Shown here one piece after another: positions 1 to 7,785 of a stretch of 64,000 nt of DNA. A program made the translations under genes and the position numbers. The first letter of the stretch is position 1. Each line of letters starts with the position of its first letter. This stretch comes from JBBAGC01 sp964491265 (GTDB taxonomy: Bacteria; Spirochaetota; UBA4802; UBA5550): assembly GCA_964491265.1 (NCBI GenBank), contig CAZBFP010000006.1:84926-148925 (forward strand). Direction: 5' to 3'. The notes beneath the pieces are model-generated. The model did not search any database, had not been told where the DNA came from, and was given only the letters and a program-made list of their open reading frames with translations.

Positions 1-597
1 AAACTTCCTCGATTCTTCAATATGCTTTCTGTTTTCCGGATCACCATAATGATCTTTATCGGAAAATTTACCCAGGTCTATTCTTATCTGCGCAGAGGGG
101 AAAACTGTATTTTTTACTTCAAAAGAACCGGCCACCTTCCCTGTATCCCCCGACTCATCCCTGGTATATGCAAATTCAACTTTAAAATTCCCGGTTTTTG
201 ATGACGGGCTTATTCCGTAAAAACCGCGCAGGCCCCAATGGAAAGAAGTAAGAGGAATATTCTCCCCGTTTATCTCAAGCTTTGCTCCGCTGAAAGAACC
301 GGCCAGAGGTTCCACTTCAATATATACAGCTTCGCCCTGTGCAAAGGCCCTGGCAAAGAGCTTCACTTCAGCTTCGTGGCTGGAAAAAACAAGTTCCTGA
401 GGAGGGATAAATTCAAACTCTTCAGGAATCTTCAGTTCTGTAAGATTCTTTACTTTAACTTGTTCACCAGACTCTTTACCTGCTCCATTACCTGCACTCG
501 AACATCCTGCCAGCATAAATATAACAATCAGCTGAACTATAAATAACTCTTTCTTTAACCGCAATTTATAAAAACCCCCGCATAAATAATTTTTCAT
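1..597 (-). CDS. Putative lipoprotein, N-terminal part (cut by window edge)
   Basis: A frame read from the minus strand stays open to the window edge, so only the first 199 codons are present. It begins with a basic stretch, a hydrophobic segment and a lipobox (MLAGC followed by SS), so it should be exported and lipid-anchored. The following residues form a beta-rich region (PPQELVFSSHEAEVKLFARA) of the kind that precedes M23 metallopeptidase domains, but the catalytic part would lie outside the window, so that family is only a guess. The ATG at 597 gives a long n-region; a TTG at 564 preceded by GGGGG at good spacing gives a more typical signal peptide and may be the true start. Confidence 0.6.
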   Translation of the reverse strand, partial: MKNYLCGGFYKLRLKKELFIVQLIVIFMLAGCSSAGNGAGKESGEQVKVKNLTELKIPEEFEFIPPQELVFSSHEAEVKLFARAFAQGEAVYIEVEPLAGSFSGAKLEINGENIPLTSFHWGLRGFYGISPSSKTGNFKVEFAYTRDESGDTGKVAGSFEVKNTVFPSAQIRIDLGKFSDKDHYGDPENRKHIEESRKF

Positions 598-738
598 CTT
601 CGATTATTTCTATTATACTTATTGTATCAAACAAAATTTTTACTATACATCTAAAAATAACCGGAGATAATTTACAAATCAGGATCATTCCTGATTTTAA
701 AACAAAAGTAATATTATTTTTGTTCATCGCATCTACAA

Positions 739-757
739 GTCAGCCCCCTGTCCCCCA
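739..757. repeat. Solitary MITE-terminus fragment
   Basis: A 19-base G/C-run motif here also occurs at the left end of the MITE-like copy at 9779-9970 with the same preceding bases. A matching GGGGCTG about 20 bases downstream would let it fold as a hairpin. It is about 45 bases upstream of the next start codon, so it may be a solo end left after decay, or part of that gene's leader. Confidence 0.45.
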
Positions 758-803
758 GACTGTGTAAGAATAGGGGCTGCGGGCAATTGTTAAGGAAAAT
801 TTA

Positions 804-1790
804 ATGAAAAGAGAAATAGAAGCTTTTAATGAATCGGAAAAAGAGGTTGTTGACCGGATCAGGACTCTCATTAAAGGGGCGGGGTATCCGGATGATTATG
901 CAGGGATCGACAGCACCTGCTATTCTTTAATATCCATGGCTGACCTGATCTCCATATACCCTTCACTTCTGGACAGCCAGAGCCTGGGGGGGAAGTCCCG
1001 GTCAGTTGAAACACTTGTGCAGACACTATGCTCAAGCCGCAATCTGGACCTGATCCTCCACACCCCCACAAAAGCTGTGCTTGGAAGAAGCTTCACAATC
1101 GCCAAAATTAATTTCTTCCTCCTCCTTTCATACCTGTGCAGAGATATGAAGGAATTACGGGATGAAGAAACTTCCATTCATGAAATAATTTCTATGAATA
1201 TATTCGCAATTATGGCTGAAGATGTATTCATTTCTATAGTTTCAGACATGGATATTCTGGCTACTGTGAGGGAGTCTGCAGGCATTCTCCTGACAAAGAT
1301 CTGGGAATATAGAATATTTCTGGGAGTAAATGATTTTGCCCCGATTTTAAATGAGCTATGGGAAAAGAGAAAAAATTTTCTGCCATCCTTCGGAACAATG
1401 GCAGGAGTTACAGAAACAACCAGCTTCTGCCAGAAGAACAACAGTCTCTGGATTTCATTTCTTGAAGATGATGAATTCAATGAAGACAGGCTGGAGTCTC
1501 TTAAAGAGTACCTTATGGGTCTTGCCTATGAGGAGATTTTAAAGATTCAATCCTTCATGGAATCGAATAAAATCAATGTCCTTGATCAGACAGGGATATC
1601 AAAAATACTCGAATCAGCAGGAACATATTTTATGAAAAATTATAATGACCCCAGGGAGATATACCACTTCTATATAAGGAGGAAAGAAAATTCAGATTTT
1701 AGAGAAAAAAGTCAGATCCCGGGACCAAAAAAAACCATTGAGGAATATATAATGTGCTACCTGCTTAAAAGAAATATGCCGGTTCAATAA
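804..1790 (+). CDS. Hypothetical helical protein
   Basis: A 328-residue protein I do not recognise. It has no signal peptide and no clear membrane segment apart from a hydrophobic stretch near residue 100 (AKINFFLLLSYL). The rest is predicted helical with many acidic residues, and the C-terminus is basic. The ATG is preceded by AAGGA at good spacing. It stands alone, with its own terminator hairpin overlapping the stop codon, so it is probably a single-gene transcription unit. Coding is supported by length, ribosome-binding site and terminator. Function is unknown. Confidence 0.75.
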   Translation: MKREIEAFNESEKEVVDRIRTLIKGAGYPDDYAGIDSTCYSLISMADLISIYPSLLDSQSLGGKSRSVETLVQTLCSSRNLDLILHTPTKAVLGRSFTIAKINFFLLLSYLCRDMKELRDEETSIHEIISMNIFAIMAEDVFISIVSDMDILATVRESAGILLTKIWEYRIFLGVNDFAPILNELWEKRKNFLPSFGTMAGVTETTSFCQKNNSLWISFLEDDEFNEDRLESLKEYLMGLAYEEILKIQSFMESNKINVLDQTGISKILESAGTYFMKNYNDPREIYHFYIRRKENSDFREKSQIPGPKKTIEEYIMCYLLKRNMPVQ

Positions 1791-1824
1791 CAAAAGAGAG
1801 GGTAAATCCCCTCTCTTTTGTTAT
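1787..1824 (+). terminator. Rho-independent terminator hairpin
   Basis: A perfect stem of about 16 base pairs (AACAAAAGAGAGGG paired with CCCTCTCTTTTGTT) with a short loop starts in the stop codon of the preceding gene. The right arm itself supplies the T-rich tract. Confidence 0.75.
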
Positions 1825-1944
1825 AATTGCTGTTTTGCTGCAGAATTTTACTTACTGTCTTTATAAGATAAGTAAAATTCTTTATTACAGTCAAATTTAC
1901 TCAAAATACTTGAAAAGAATAAATAATTGAGATAATATGTTAAA

Positions 1945-2181
1945 TTATTTCCTAGTATTCTTTTCCACCTGAAACATAACAAGAAACAATTCACACCAAA
2001 TCCTTACGAATAATGGGCCTATAACCAGAGTTACAAGTCCCGCCCAAAAACTTGTACTAAACATAAGGCCAATACCACTAACAACGCAAGAAACAACACC
2101 TATCCAAAAAATAACTTGAATAAGAACGGGTGTAACAAACTGTTTAAATGAAGCGAATTCCTTAAAATCAAAATTCTCCAT
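1945..2181 (-). CDS. DUF4282 family small membrane protein
   Basis: A 78-residue protein with two hydrophobic segments separated by a short turn. It fits the DUF4282 family: an N-terminal FDF.EF motif, a first membrane helix around residues 18-40, a glycine-rich turn, and a second helix with RIWCELFLVMF. Family members are small inner-membrane proteins of unknown role. A GGGGG ribosome-binding site lies seven bases before the ATG. It is an isolated gene in a repeat-rich area. The family call rests on pattern and length. Confidence 0.75.
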   Translation of the reverse strand: MENFDFKEFASFKQFVTPVLIQVIFWIGVVSCVVSGIGLMFSTSFWAGLVTLVIGPLFVRIWCELFLVMFQVEKNTRK

Positions 2182-2761
2182 GAAAAACCCCCTTTTTTTA
2201 ACTGTATTTTAAAAAATGGAAAACCGGTAAATCTGACACCCCTTATGGAATATGCAATTTCCCGGTTATCTATTTTTATATTATACTTAATATACAATAT
2301 AGTACAGTAAAAAAAAATAAACACTTTTTCATCAATTTCTGCAATTATTTTAAAGTTAGTAACAAAATTTCAGAGAAAAAGTCTCTCATTCCAGCCGAAG
2401 TAAGAACGTAGAGCCAGGATCTCCTGAAAAAATCATGAGTAATGAGATTTCAGCACCTGTACTGAGCTCGTCGTCTATGAGCGGAATGATAACACCTACA
2501 AAGTTCTGCAGCTACAATTTGAAAAAGCTTCTACTTCGTTGCAGCCCCCTGTGTCAGGGTAGTTGTCCGATGTGACCGCACTTAACAGTAAGCTTCATCG
2601 CTTTGAGTCCAAAGAGGGATGAAAAGCTGGTATAAGTTTATACATACATAAACCATGTCCGGAGGTTCGGAAATACGGTATATTCATCACAATTTCCCCT
2701 GATCACCTGATTAGGGCTATGGTTTTTCTAATAAAAATTTATTTTCTGGAGAGATTTTCGA
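2182..2761. other. Non-coding stretch with degenerate repeats
   Basis: No convincing gene. The stretch from 2386 to about 2491 is a worn copy of the GTCATTCC-type hairpin element seen at 40487 and 41890. It contains an 18-base word (2456-2473, reading cctgtactgagctcgtcg) that recurs at 9975-9992. Around 2538 lies a short CAGCCCCCTGT word like the MITE ends. The remainder is unexplained. Confidence 0.5.
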
Positions 2762-2860
2762 ATGATTCTTGAAGGTTATTTTAAAAGACGGGATGAAAAT
2801 GGTATTGAAATTCCTATTGGTTCTGTCCGACATCAGTGGTTTCGTTCAACAGAGTCTTAA
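2762..2860 (+). CDS. Small hypothetical ORF (32 aa)
   Basis: A 32-codon frame starting with ATG eight bases after GGAGAG and ending in a TAA that is followed, about 45 bases on, by a strong terminator hairpin. The product (starting MILEGYFKRRDENG) is charged and soluble, with a Trp-Phe near its end. I do not recognise it. The combination of ribosome-binding site, codon use similar to neighbours and terminator argues for a real small gene. It could equally be the surviving tail or head of a decayed larger gene in this degraded area. Confidence 0.4.
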   Translation: MILEGYFKRRDENGIEIPIGSVRHQWFRSTES

Positions 2861-2903
2861 CATAGCTGCTTCGGATAATTAAAACATTATCTTTTATTCT
2901 GTT

Positions 2904-2933
2904 AAACCGCTAATGAAACTTAGCGGTTTTTTT
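2904..2933 (+). terminator. Rho-independent terminator
   Basis: Stem AAACCGCTAA / TTAGCGGTTT with a six-base loop followed by a run of seven T. It lies downstream of the 32-codon frame at 2762. Confidence 0.7.
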
Positions 2934-2999
2934 GCGGCAGCTACGTTAAGACTTCTATAAGTTATCGGAAGTTTTTTCGCCCCTTGACATGAAAATATA

Positions 3000-3320
3000 T
3001 TATCTTTTTCCTTTTGCCTTCACTTTTGGTTTGGCAATTTTTTCAATTACTACTCTATATCCCAATGCAGACATAAGAGAATTCAAAGTACTAAATGTAA
3101 CATTTGTTGCTTTATCAGATTTTATATTCTGTATAATGCTTGTTGATATTCCGGATTCTTCAGCAAGTTTGCGTACTGAAATATGATTTTCATTCATTGC
3201 TTCAAGTAGAAATTCTTTGACTAAAAATTTGCTATATTCTTTATCGAATTTTTCCTTCTGTTTTGGATTTTGAATCAGTTTATCGAATGTGCTTAAATTC
3301 TTTTCTTTTTTATTTTCCAT
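3000..3320 (-). CDS. XRE-family antitoxin (HigA-like), orphaned
   Basis: A 106-residue protein with a helix-turn-helix domain in its middle (ISVRKLAEESGISTSIIQNI) followed by a short helical region and a lysine-rich tail. This is the layout of HigA-type antitoxins that bind their own promoter and neutralise a RelE/HigB toxin. I chose the inner ATG, which has an AAGG ribosome-binding site and sits about 15 bases after the stop of the upstream toxin remnant; the frame could extend to 3386, but that would overlap the toxin. The upstream partner is broken by a stop codon, so this antitoxin appears to be left without an active toxin. Confidence 0.8.
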   Translation of the reverse strand: MENKKEKNLSTFDKLIQNPKQKEKFDKEYSKFLVKEFLLEAMNENHISVRKLAEESGISTSIIQNIKSDKATNVTFSTLNSLMSALGYRVVIEKIAKPKVKAKGKR

Positions 3321-3335
3321 AGTATGTACCTTTTT

Positions 3336-3663
3336 ATATTCTATTAAAATAATCTTTTTTGTATTTGATAGCCCTGTTTTTTTCATCGGCCGGTAACTTT
3401 TGTGATTTTTTATGAAAACCGTTTGCTATTATGATTTTTTTATCTTTAACAAAAAAAGATAAAAATCTATCCGGTTGAGGTTTAAATGCGAAGATACTAT
3501 CACCTTCAAAATTAAATTTTGTTTTATCATGGATTTTTCAAAAATCACCAATACGTTTGAATAAGACTAATAATTTTCGTTTTTGGAGATCTGATAATCC
3601 TTCATAGTATTCAAATGACTGGCTTTCCCCATTTTCATCAAAATACCATTCAATAGTAAAAAC
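3336..3663 (-). pseudogene. Broken HigB/RelE-type toxin gene
   Basis: Reading the minus strand from 3663 gives a toxin-like sequence: TIEWYFDENGESQSFEYYEG, then a leucine/lysine helix, then FAFKPQPDRFLSFFVKDKK and IIIANGFHKKSQKLP, typical of the phage-Gp49/HigB toxin fold. An in-frame TGA at 3538-3540 interrupts it (a glycine codon GGA is the likely ancestor), and a TAA removes the expected start, so no full-length product can be made. The stop at about 3336 lies just before the antitoxin ribosome-binding site, which is the normal toxin-antitoxin order. Confidence 0.7.
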
Positions 3664-3690
3664 TTACCAATGTATGCTATATGATCTTTA

Positions 3691-4010
3691 TTATTCATAA
3701 TTCAATGTATCTAAATATTGATACGGTGTCAATATTTTTTTTATCGTGATTTTCTTCATAATGAAGATAATCACAAAAGGGAGATACCGGCCAATAAGGT
3801 AAATACGCCATTCCCACCAGCGGTTTTTTACCCCCAGGGCCCCCTCAAATTTTCTACGGGAATAAACCAGCACAGCAGAGCAGCACCCAGAATATAGGGG
3901 AAACGCCACAAGTTTCCCAGGTCTACAGCAGCGGCTGTCATAGAAAAAATAAAGGCAGGTTCAGAACTCCACTGTTTCCGGGACTCCTGTACAAACTTTG
4001 AATCTGGCAT
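3691..4010 (-). pseudogene. Remnant of a sodium:neurotransmitter symporter (NSS/SNF)
   Basis: The minus strand from 4010 encodes an N-terminus typical of NSS transporters: a tryptophan near residue 13, then FIFSMTAAAVDLGNLWRFPYI, matching the family's first transmembrane helix with its sodium-binding asparagine. After about 60 codons the frame ends in a stop at 3828. In another frame, overlapping it and running to 3691, comes a segment resembling the last helix (RWWEWRIYLIGRYLPFVIIFI). The central ten or so helices are missing. This is therefore a gene reduced by a large internal deletion plus a frameshift. Confidence 0.65.
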
Positions 4011-4129
4011 ATCAATCATCTCTCTTTTTTTTAAATATATTTTATATTGTCCCCCTGAAGATACACCTCTGTATACTCTCCTGTCAAGATGAAATCCAAG
4101 CGCTGTACACACCTGTCAAGCTATGCAGA

Positions 4130-4570
4130 TTGTCTGTTAAACTGAGCTGATAGCTTATTAAGCGGAGCGGAGCCGATCGCTTGTTAAGTTAAGCTGAGCC
4201 GATCGCTTGTTGAGCGTAGCCGAAACAAGCCTGTTAAGCTGAGCGAAGCCGATCGCTTGTTGAGCGTAGCCGATCATTTGTTAAGTTAAGCGAAGATGAT
4301 CGCTTGTTGAGCGTAGCCGAAACAAGCCTGTTGAGCGGAGCCGNNNNNNNNNNNNNNNNNNNNNNNNNNNNNNNNNNNNNNNNNNNNNNNNNNNNNNNNN
4401 NNNNNNNNNNNNNNNNNNNNNNNNNNNNNNNNNNNNNNNNNNNATCATTTGTTAAGCTGAGCGAAGATGATCGCTTGTTGAGCGTAGCCGAAACAAGCTT
4501 GTTGAGCGGAGCCGATCATTTGTTAAGCTGAGCGAAGATGATCGCTTGTTGAGCGTAGCCGAAACAAGCC
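4130..4570. repeat. 71-bp tandem repeat array interrupted by an assembly gap
   Basis: Exact 71-base units run 4273-4343 and 4444-4514, followed by a partial unit to about 4570; more divergent units lie upstream from about 4130. Each unit is built of smaller related words (TTGTTGAGCGTAGCCGA, TTGTTAAGCTGAGCGAAG and GATCGCTTG), so the unit itself grew from shorter duplications and can fold on itself. A run of 100 N falls exactly on a unit boundary, as expected when an assembler fails to resolve copy number. The real number of units is unknown. Confidence 0.85.
4344..4443. other. Assembly gap (100 N)
   Basis: Exactly 100 unknown bases, a conventional filler length for a gap of unknown size, placed inside the tandem repeat. 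True length and content cannot be stated. Confidence 0.95.
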
Positions 4571-4792
4571 TCAAAGAGGGACTCTATAAAGCTGAATAAT
4601 TTAATAATAAAATGTGAAATAACTTTGTTGACTATTTTCTAATAATATTGCCTGAATAATTTCTTAAGAAAGAGAAAAAGATATTCCATAAAGAATATCT
4701 TTTTTCAGTAATTATTCCTGAAGATATATTTTGTATAATATTGCTGTTTTTAATTATTTAACTTCTAAAACTGTTCTGTGATGTGACATAAT

Positions 4793-5794
4793 ATGAAAAT
4801 GATAAACCTGATAACATTAAATAATAAACCTTACCGGGATTCACTTGAAAAAATGAATTTCCAGATCAGGGAATTCCCCGTTTCTGTAGATCTGAACAGT
4901 CTCAAAAAAGGTTTCACATCTCATAAAAAAAATTATACTGTTCTGCAGATTACAAATGAGTCTTTAAAAACATTGAATCAATTCTGCGAAATAACAGACT
5001 TTCTATACAATAATACAAAACTGATCTGCATTTCTGATGATATTACACCGGAGATCAGGATCAGACTTATTAAGTGCGGCATTGCAGACTGTCTCCCATC
5101 CACTGAAGCAGGAGCTATAGCGTCCTACATAAGGATTCTTGACCAGAGAGAAAACCATAAAGCTGGAAAATTTTTAATTCTCGATGACAACAGTTCCCAC
5201 TCAAAAATTTTAAACAGTATAATTAAAAGATTCGGCTATAAAACAGAGTTTATACCTGACGGTGATACCCTTTACAGCAGATGCAGTGAGAATAATATTG
5301 AAATGATACTTGTAAACCTGGGAACCAGGGGGCTTGATCTTAACAGCATAATAAGAAGATCCTACGGGAACAGCGAAATAAAACGTAACCCCCTTGTATG
5401 CTACAAATGTATGGATGAAGGGCTCTTTGTTCATGAGCTTATTAGCGGACTACATAAAATTACAAAGGTTATATTAACACCCCAGGAGCTTTACAGCTTT
5501 CTTACAGATATACTCTTTAAAAAAGAGGTAATAACCGCATCTGCCAGACTTAATAAGGCATTAAAATTCGACCAATACCGGGAATACTCAGGGAGTTCCA
5601 TTTCCACTATTTATTATTCAATCCAGGAAAAGCTCAGCAGCAGGGAATCACTTTTTAAAGATGAAACAGTAACAGACATGATTAATCTTACAAGAACCCT
5701 GGGGAGAACCCTGGCAAAGGTTGAAGGATTAAGATGGCTCAGCAACGATTCTGATGATGAAACTAAAAAAACTACCTGCGGAGTCGGTGCTTAA
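4793..5794 (+). CDS. Receiver-like protein lacking the phospho-aspartate
   Basis: A 333-residue soluble protein. Residues about 125-200 resemble a response-regulator receiver domain: FLILDDN corresponds to the acidic pocket strand and is followed by an SKILNSIIKRFGY helix and a second strand MILVNLGTRGLD. At the site of the phosphorylated aspartate there is an asparagine (LVNLG), so it is probably not phosphorylated normally. The first 115 residues show a weaker similar alternation (LICISDD, IKCGIADCLPS), suggesting two degenerate receiver units. The C-terminal 90 residues are helical. The start has no clear ribosome-binding site; ATG at 4799 is equally possible. Its end overlaps the opposing cytochrome gene by 23 bases. 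Confidence 0.6.
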   Translation: MKMINLITLNNKPYRDSLEKMNFQIREFPVSVDLNSLKKGFTSHKKNYTVLQITNESLKTLNQFCEITDFLYNNTKLICISDDITPEIRIRLIKCGIADCLPSTEAGAIASYIRILDQRENHKAGKFLILDDNSSHSKILNSIIKRFGYKTEFIPDGDTLYSRCSENNIEMILVNLGTRGLDLNSIIRRSYGNSEIKRNPLVCYKCMDEGLFVHELISGLHKITKVILTPQELYSFLTDILFKKEVITASARLNKALKFDQYREYSGSSISTIYYSIQEKLSSRESLFKDETVTDMINLTRTLGRTLAKVEGLRWLSNDSDDETKKTTCGVGA

Positions 5795-6401
5795 AATTAA
5801 CATTCCCTTTTATCAATGAATCGATTGTGTGAATATATATTTTCTGTTTATGAATTTCATCGTGAGACTCAGGATAACATGGCCGGTCATCTCTATGACA
5901 TGATGTACATAGCCGTTCACGCCGCTTAAGGCTGTCTATACCGCGGATAGGATACATTCCAAGCCTCAAAGCCTTTCTGTAGCCGTTTTCACGGTTGGTA
6001 TAATCAACATGATTACTGGCTTTATGATATTCACTGCCGGGCCCGTGGCACGCTTCACACCCCACCCCTTCACTTTTAAGCTCTTCATAACGGCCGCGCC
6101 CTGTTGTGTGGCACCTGAGGCAATCGGGATGATTAACCGGATCATCAATACCCTCTTTTTTTGCGATGACCATCCCCCTGTCTGTAAGGAGGGAAAAAAA
6201 CGCTTTTGCATGAGGGGAGGATACCCAGATAGCATACTGATTCCCTATTGCATCCTCGCCGTGACACTCCCTGCATACATTTACTCCCACATAGGTAAAA
6301 TTATTACCTGGCGCATCGTCAGTAAAAAGTATAAATGCAGATATAAATATTGCTCCGGCAGTAAAGGGAATTATTTTTTTATAATACCATTTAAGATTCA
6401 C
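5772..6401 (-). CDS. Exported tetrahaem cytochrome c (c554-like)
   Basis: A membrane-anchored or exported protein with four haem c motifs in order: CRECH, CLRCH, CEACH and CTSCH. The SPHAKAFF segment between the first two is typical of the cytochrome c554 family of multihaem proteins, which carry electrons in the periplasm. An N-terminal hydrophobic helix (IIPFTAGAIFISAFILF) follows two lysines. I prefer the GTG at 6401, which has GGGGAG at good spacing and gives a normal signal sequence; the ATG at 6434 would add eleven residues. The substrate is not evident. No cytochrome maturation genes lie in the window. Confidence 0.85.
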   Translation of the reverse strand: MNLKWYYKKIIPFTAGAIFISAFILFTDDAPGNNFTYVGVNVCRECHGEDAIGNQYAIWVSSPHAKAFFSLLTDRGMVIAKKEGIDDPVNHPDCLRCHTTGRGRYEELKSEGVGCEACHGPGSEYHKASNHVDYTNRENGYRKALRLGMYPIRGIDSLKRRERLCTSCHRDDRPCYPESHDEIHKQKIYIHTIDSLIKGNVNFKHRLRR

Positions 6402-6464
6402 CAGCGCTCCCCTCTCCCTGTTATCTATACACATATACCTCTATGCGGTCAAGAAAAAATGAGC

Positions 6465-6492
6465 TTGACATTGACCCGATTTTAATTATATT
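6465..6492 (+). promoter_or_regulatory. Sigma-70-type promoter
   Basis: TTGACA at 6465-6470 and TATATT at 6487-6492, 16 bases apart, about 25 bases before the start codon of the next gene. Confidence 0.55.
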
Positions 6493-6515
6493 TGAGTTTT
6501 ACGGAGAGATATATA

Positions 6516-6809
6516 ATGGCCATAAAAGATGATGAATACAGAATCGGCGAATTCCTTATTGAGAATGGTATTATAAACCAGTCCCAGCTTACTGAGGCTC
6601 TGGAGCTGCAGAAGGATAACCCTGACCGAAGAATAGGTGAAATCCTTGTTACTCTTGGAGTTCTCAGCAAAGAGGATATTGTCATGGCTATTGAGATGTA
6701 TATGATGATGACAGATACAGACAATATCGGTATTGACGAATGGCTCGACCAGGATGAAGTCGATTTAATGATGAAAAAGCTTGATGATCCGGAATCAAAA
6801 ATTACTTGA
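6516..6809 (+). CDS. Stand-alone MshEN / GspE N-terminal-like domain protein
   Basis: A 97-residue protein made of one domain. The pattern RIGEFLIENGIINQSQLTEAL, then about 12 residues later RIGEILVTLGVLSKEDI, is the duplicated helix-loop motif of the type II secretion ATPase N-terminal domain (GspE_N/MshEN), some members of which bind cyclic di-GMP. There is no ATPase domain attached. The start at 6516 has GGAGAG seven bases upstream; an in-frame TTG at 6492 lies inside the promoter. The tail is acidic. It probably forms an operon with the thioesterase gene 32 bases downstream. Ligand binding is unproven. Confidence 0.75.
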   Translation: MAIKDDEYRIGEFLIENGIINQSQLTEALELQKDNPDRRIGEILVTLGVLSKEDIVMAIEMYMMMTDTDNIGIDEWLDQDEVDLMMKKLDDPESKIT

Positions 6810-6841
6810 CAAAAGAGCCCGAATGAAAAATAGATGTATAC

Positions 6842-7258
6842 ATGCTTGAATATGAAGATAAGATATGTTTTGGTTGCGGTCCGGAAAATGAAGTCGGCTT
6901 AAAGCTTAAGCTTGAGTTTGATGATGACACAAAGACTGCTTTCGGTGAATACGCCGCCCATGAACTCCTTGAAGGGATTCCCAATATAATCCATTCCGGA
7001 ATAGTTGCAACTATACTTGATGAAACTATGGTTACAGTAAACAAGTATCTGGAAGTTATGGCAATAACCAGTGAAATTACTGTCCGCTATCTTCAGCCTG
7101 CCTTCATTGGCGAAAATCTCTATATCAGGGGCTGGTTTGTTAAAAAAAGCAAACGGGTTATTGAAAACAGGGCTGAAATAGAAAATGAGATGGGGAAAAT
7201 AGTGGCGCGTGCAAAGGGGAAATACATCGAGGTGGATGAAATCCCTCAACCGGAGTAA
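6842..7258 (+). CDS. PaaI-type hotdog thioesterase
   Basis: A 138-residue protein of the hotdog thioesterase superfamily. It opens with CFGCGPENEVGLKL, a hallmark of the PaaI/YbdB-like branch, followed by the substrate helix HSGIVATILDETM, which carries the catalytic acidic residue (LDE), and the strand SEITVRYLQPAFIGENL. Such enzymes hydrolyse acyl-CoA thioesters, often of aromatic or medium-chain acids. Its exact substrate cannot be inferred. It follows the MshEN-like gene closely and ends before a strong terminator. The ribosome-binding site is weak. Confidence 0.85.
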   Translation: MLEYEDKICFGCGPENEVGLKLKLEFDDDTKTAFGEYAAHELLEGIPNIIHSGIVATILDETMVTVNKYLEVMAITSEITVRYLQPAFIGENLYIRGWFVKKSKRVIENRAEIENEMGKIVARAKGKYIEVDEIPQPE

Positions 7259-7280
7259 ACATCAGCAATAATTAACTGAT

Positions 7281-7310
7281 AAAAAATCTATTACTATAAT
7301 AGATTTTTTT
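7281..7310 (+). terminator. Rho-independent terminator
   Basis: Stem AAAAAATCTATT / AATAGATTTTTTT with a short loop and T run. It separates the thioesterase operon from the tRNA gene. Confidence 0.8.
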
Positions 7311-7318
7311 AATTAGTA

Positions 7319-7402
7319 GCCGAAGTGGTGAAATTGGTAGACGCACCGGACTCAAAATCCGGCGGGGGCAACCCCATGAGGGTTCGATTCCCTCCTTCGG
7401 CA
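7319..7402 (+). tRNA. tRNA-Leu (anticodon CAA)
   Basis: Acceptor stem GCCGAAG / CTTCGGC, a D-loop with TGG, anticodon stem CCGGA / TCCGG around the loop CTCAAAA (anticodon CAA, reading UUG), a long class II variable arm, and a T-loop TTCGATT. The discriminator is A, and CCA is not encoded. Loop and variable arm identify it as leucine. Confidence 0.95.
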
Positions 7403-7548
7403 GATACTCTCTCTTTTTTAACTTCTACTTCCCCGGACAATTACTCAATTATATAAATCAGGCACAGAGCCGTATTATGGCAGGGCGTTTGATACAGGGT
7501 AATTGGTGAGATTTAAGAGGGACCCTGCGCCTGATCCAATAATCCTTT

Positions 7549-7764
7549 CTATATAAGATTGCGTACCGGATAAAAATCGATATTCATCTTTAAAGCATCA
7601 ACAATCTCTCCATTAAACTCCTGAATGAAAGAGGAGACTGCACTCTCAATTGTTTTGTAATTTTCCTTATCTTTTCGTGTTCTAAAAGAGCCCTTACCTC
7701 TCGATTTCTGTCCGGCAGCCGTAAATACACATATGTTCTCTTTTTTTGTAACATAAGCTTTCAT
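7549..7764 (-). CDS. Small hypothetical protein
   Basis: A 71-residue basic protein (starting MKAYVTKKENICVFTAAG) that I do not recognise. It appears as two short strands followed by a helix (TIESAVSSFIQEFNGEIVDAL). GAGAGAG lies four bases before the ATG. The zinc-ribbon gene ends 21 bases upstream on the same strand, so the two probably share a transcript. No signal peptide or membrane segment. Length, ribosome-binding site and linkage make it a likely real gene of unknown role. Confidence 0.55.
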   Translation of the reverse strand: MKAYVTKKENICVFTAAGQKSRGKGSFRTRKDKENYKTIESAVSSFIQEFNGEIVDALKMNIDFYPVRNLI

Positions 7765-7785
7765 TTCACTCTCTCTATAGTATTA

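Noticed and set aside
238..546. A 102-codon plus-strand frame near the window start
   Set aside because: It is the shadow of the minus-strand lipoprotein gene, which has a signal peptide and lipobox.
4304..4531. Open frame across the N gap and tandem repeat
   Set aside because: It reads through unknown bases and simple repeat units without a ribosome-binding site; not a gene.
4130..4570. Possible CRISPR array
   Set aside because: Units are directly contiguous with no unique spacers and no cas genes are near.
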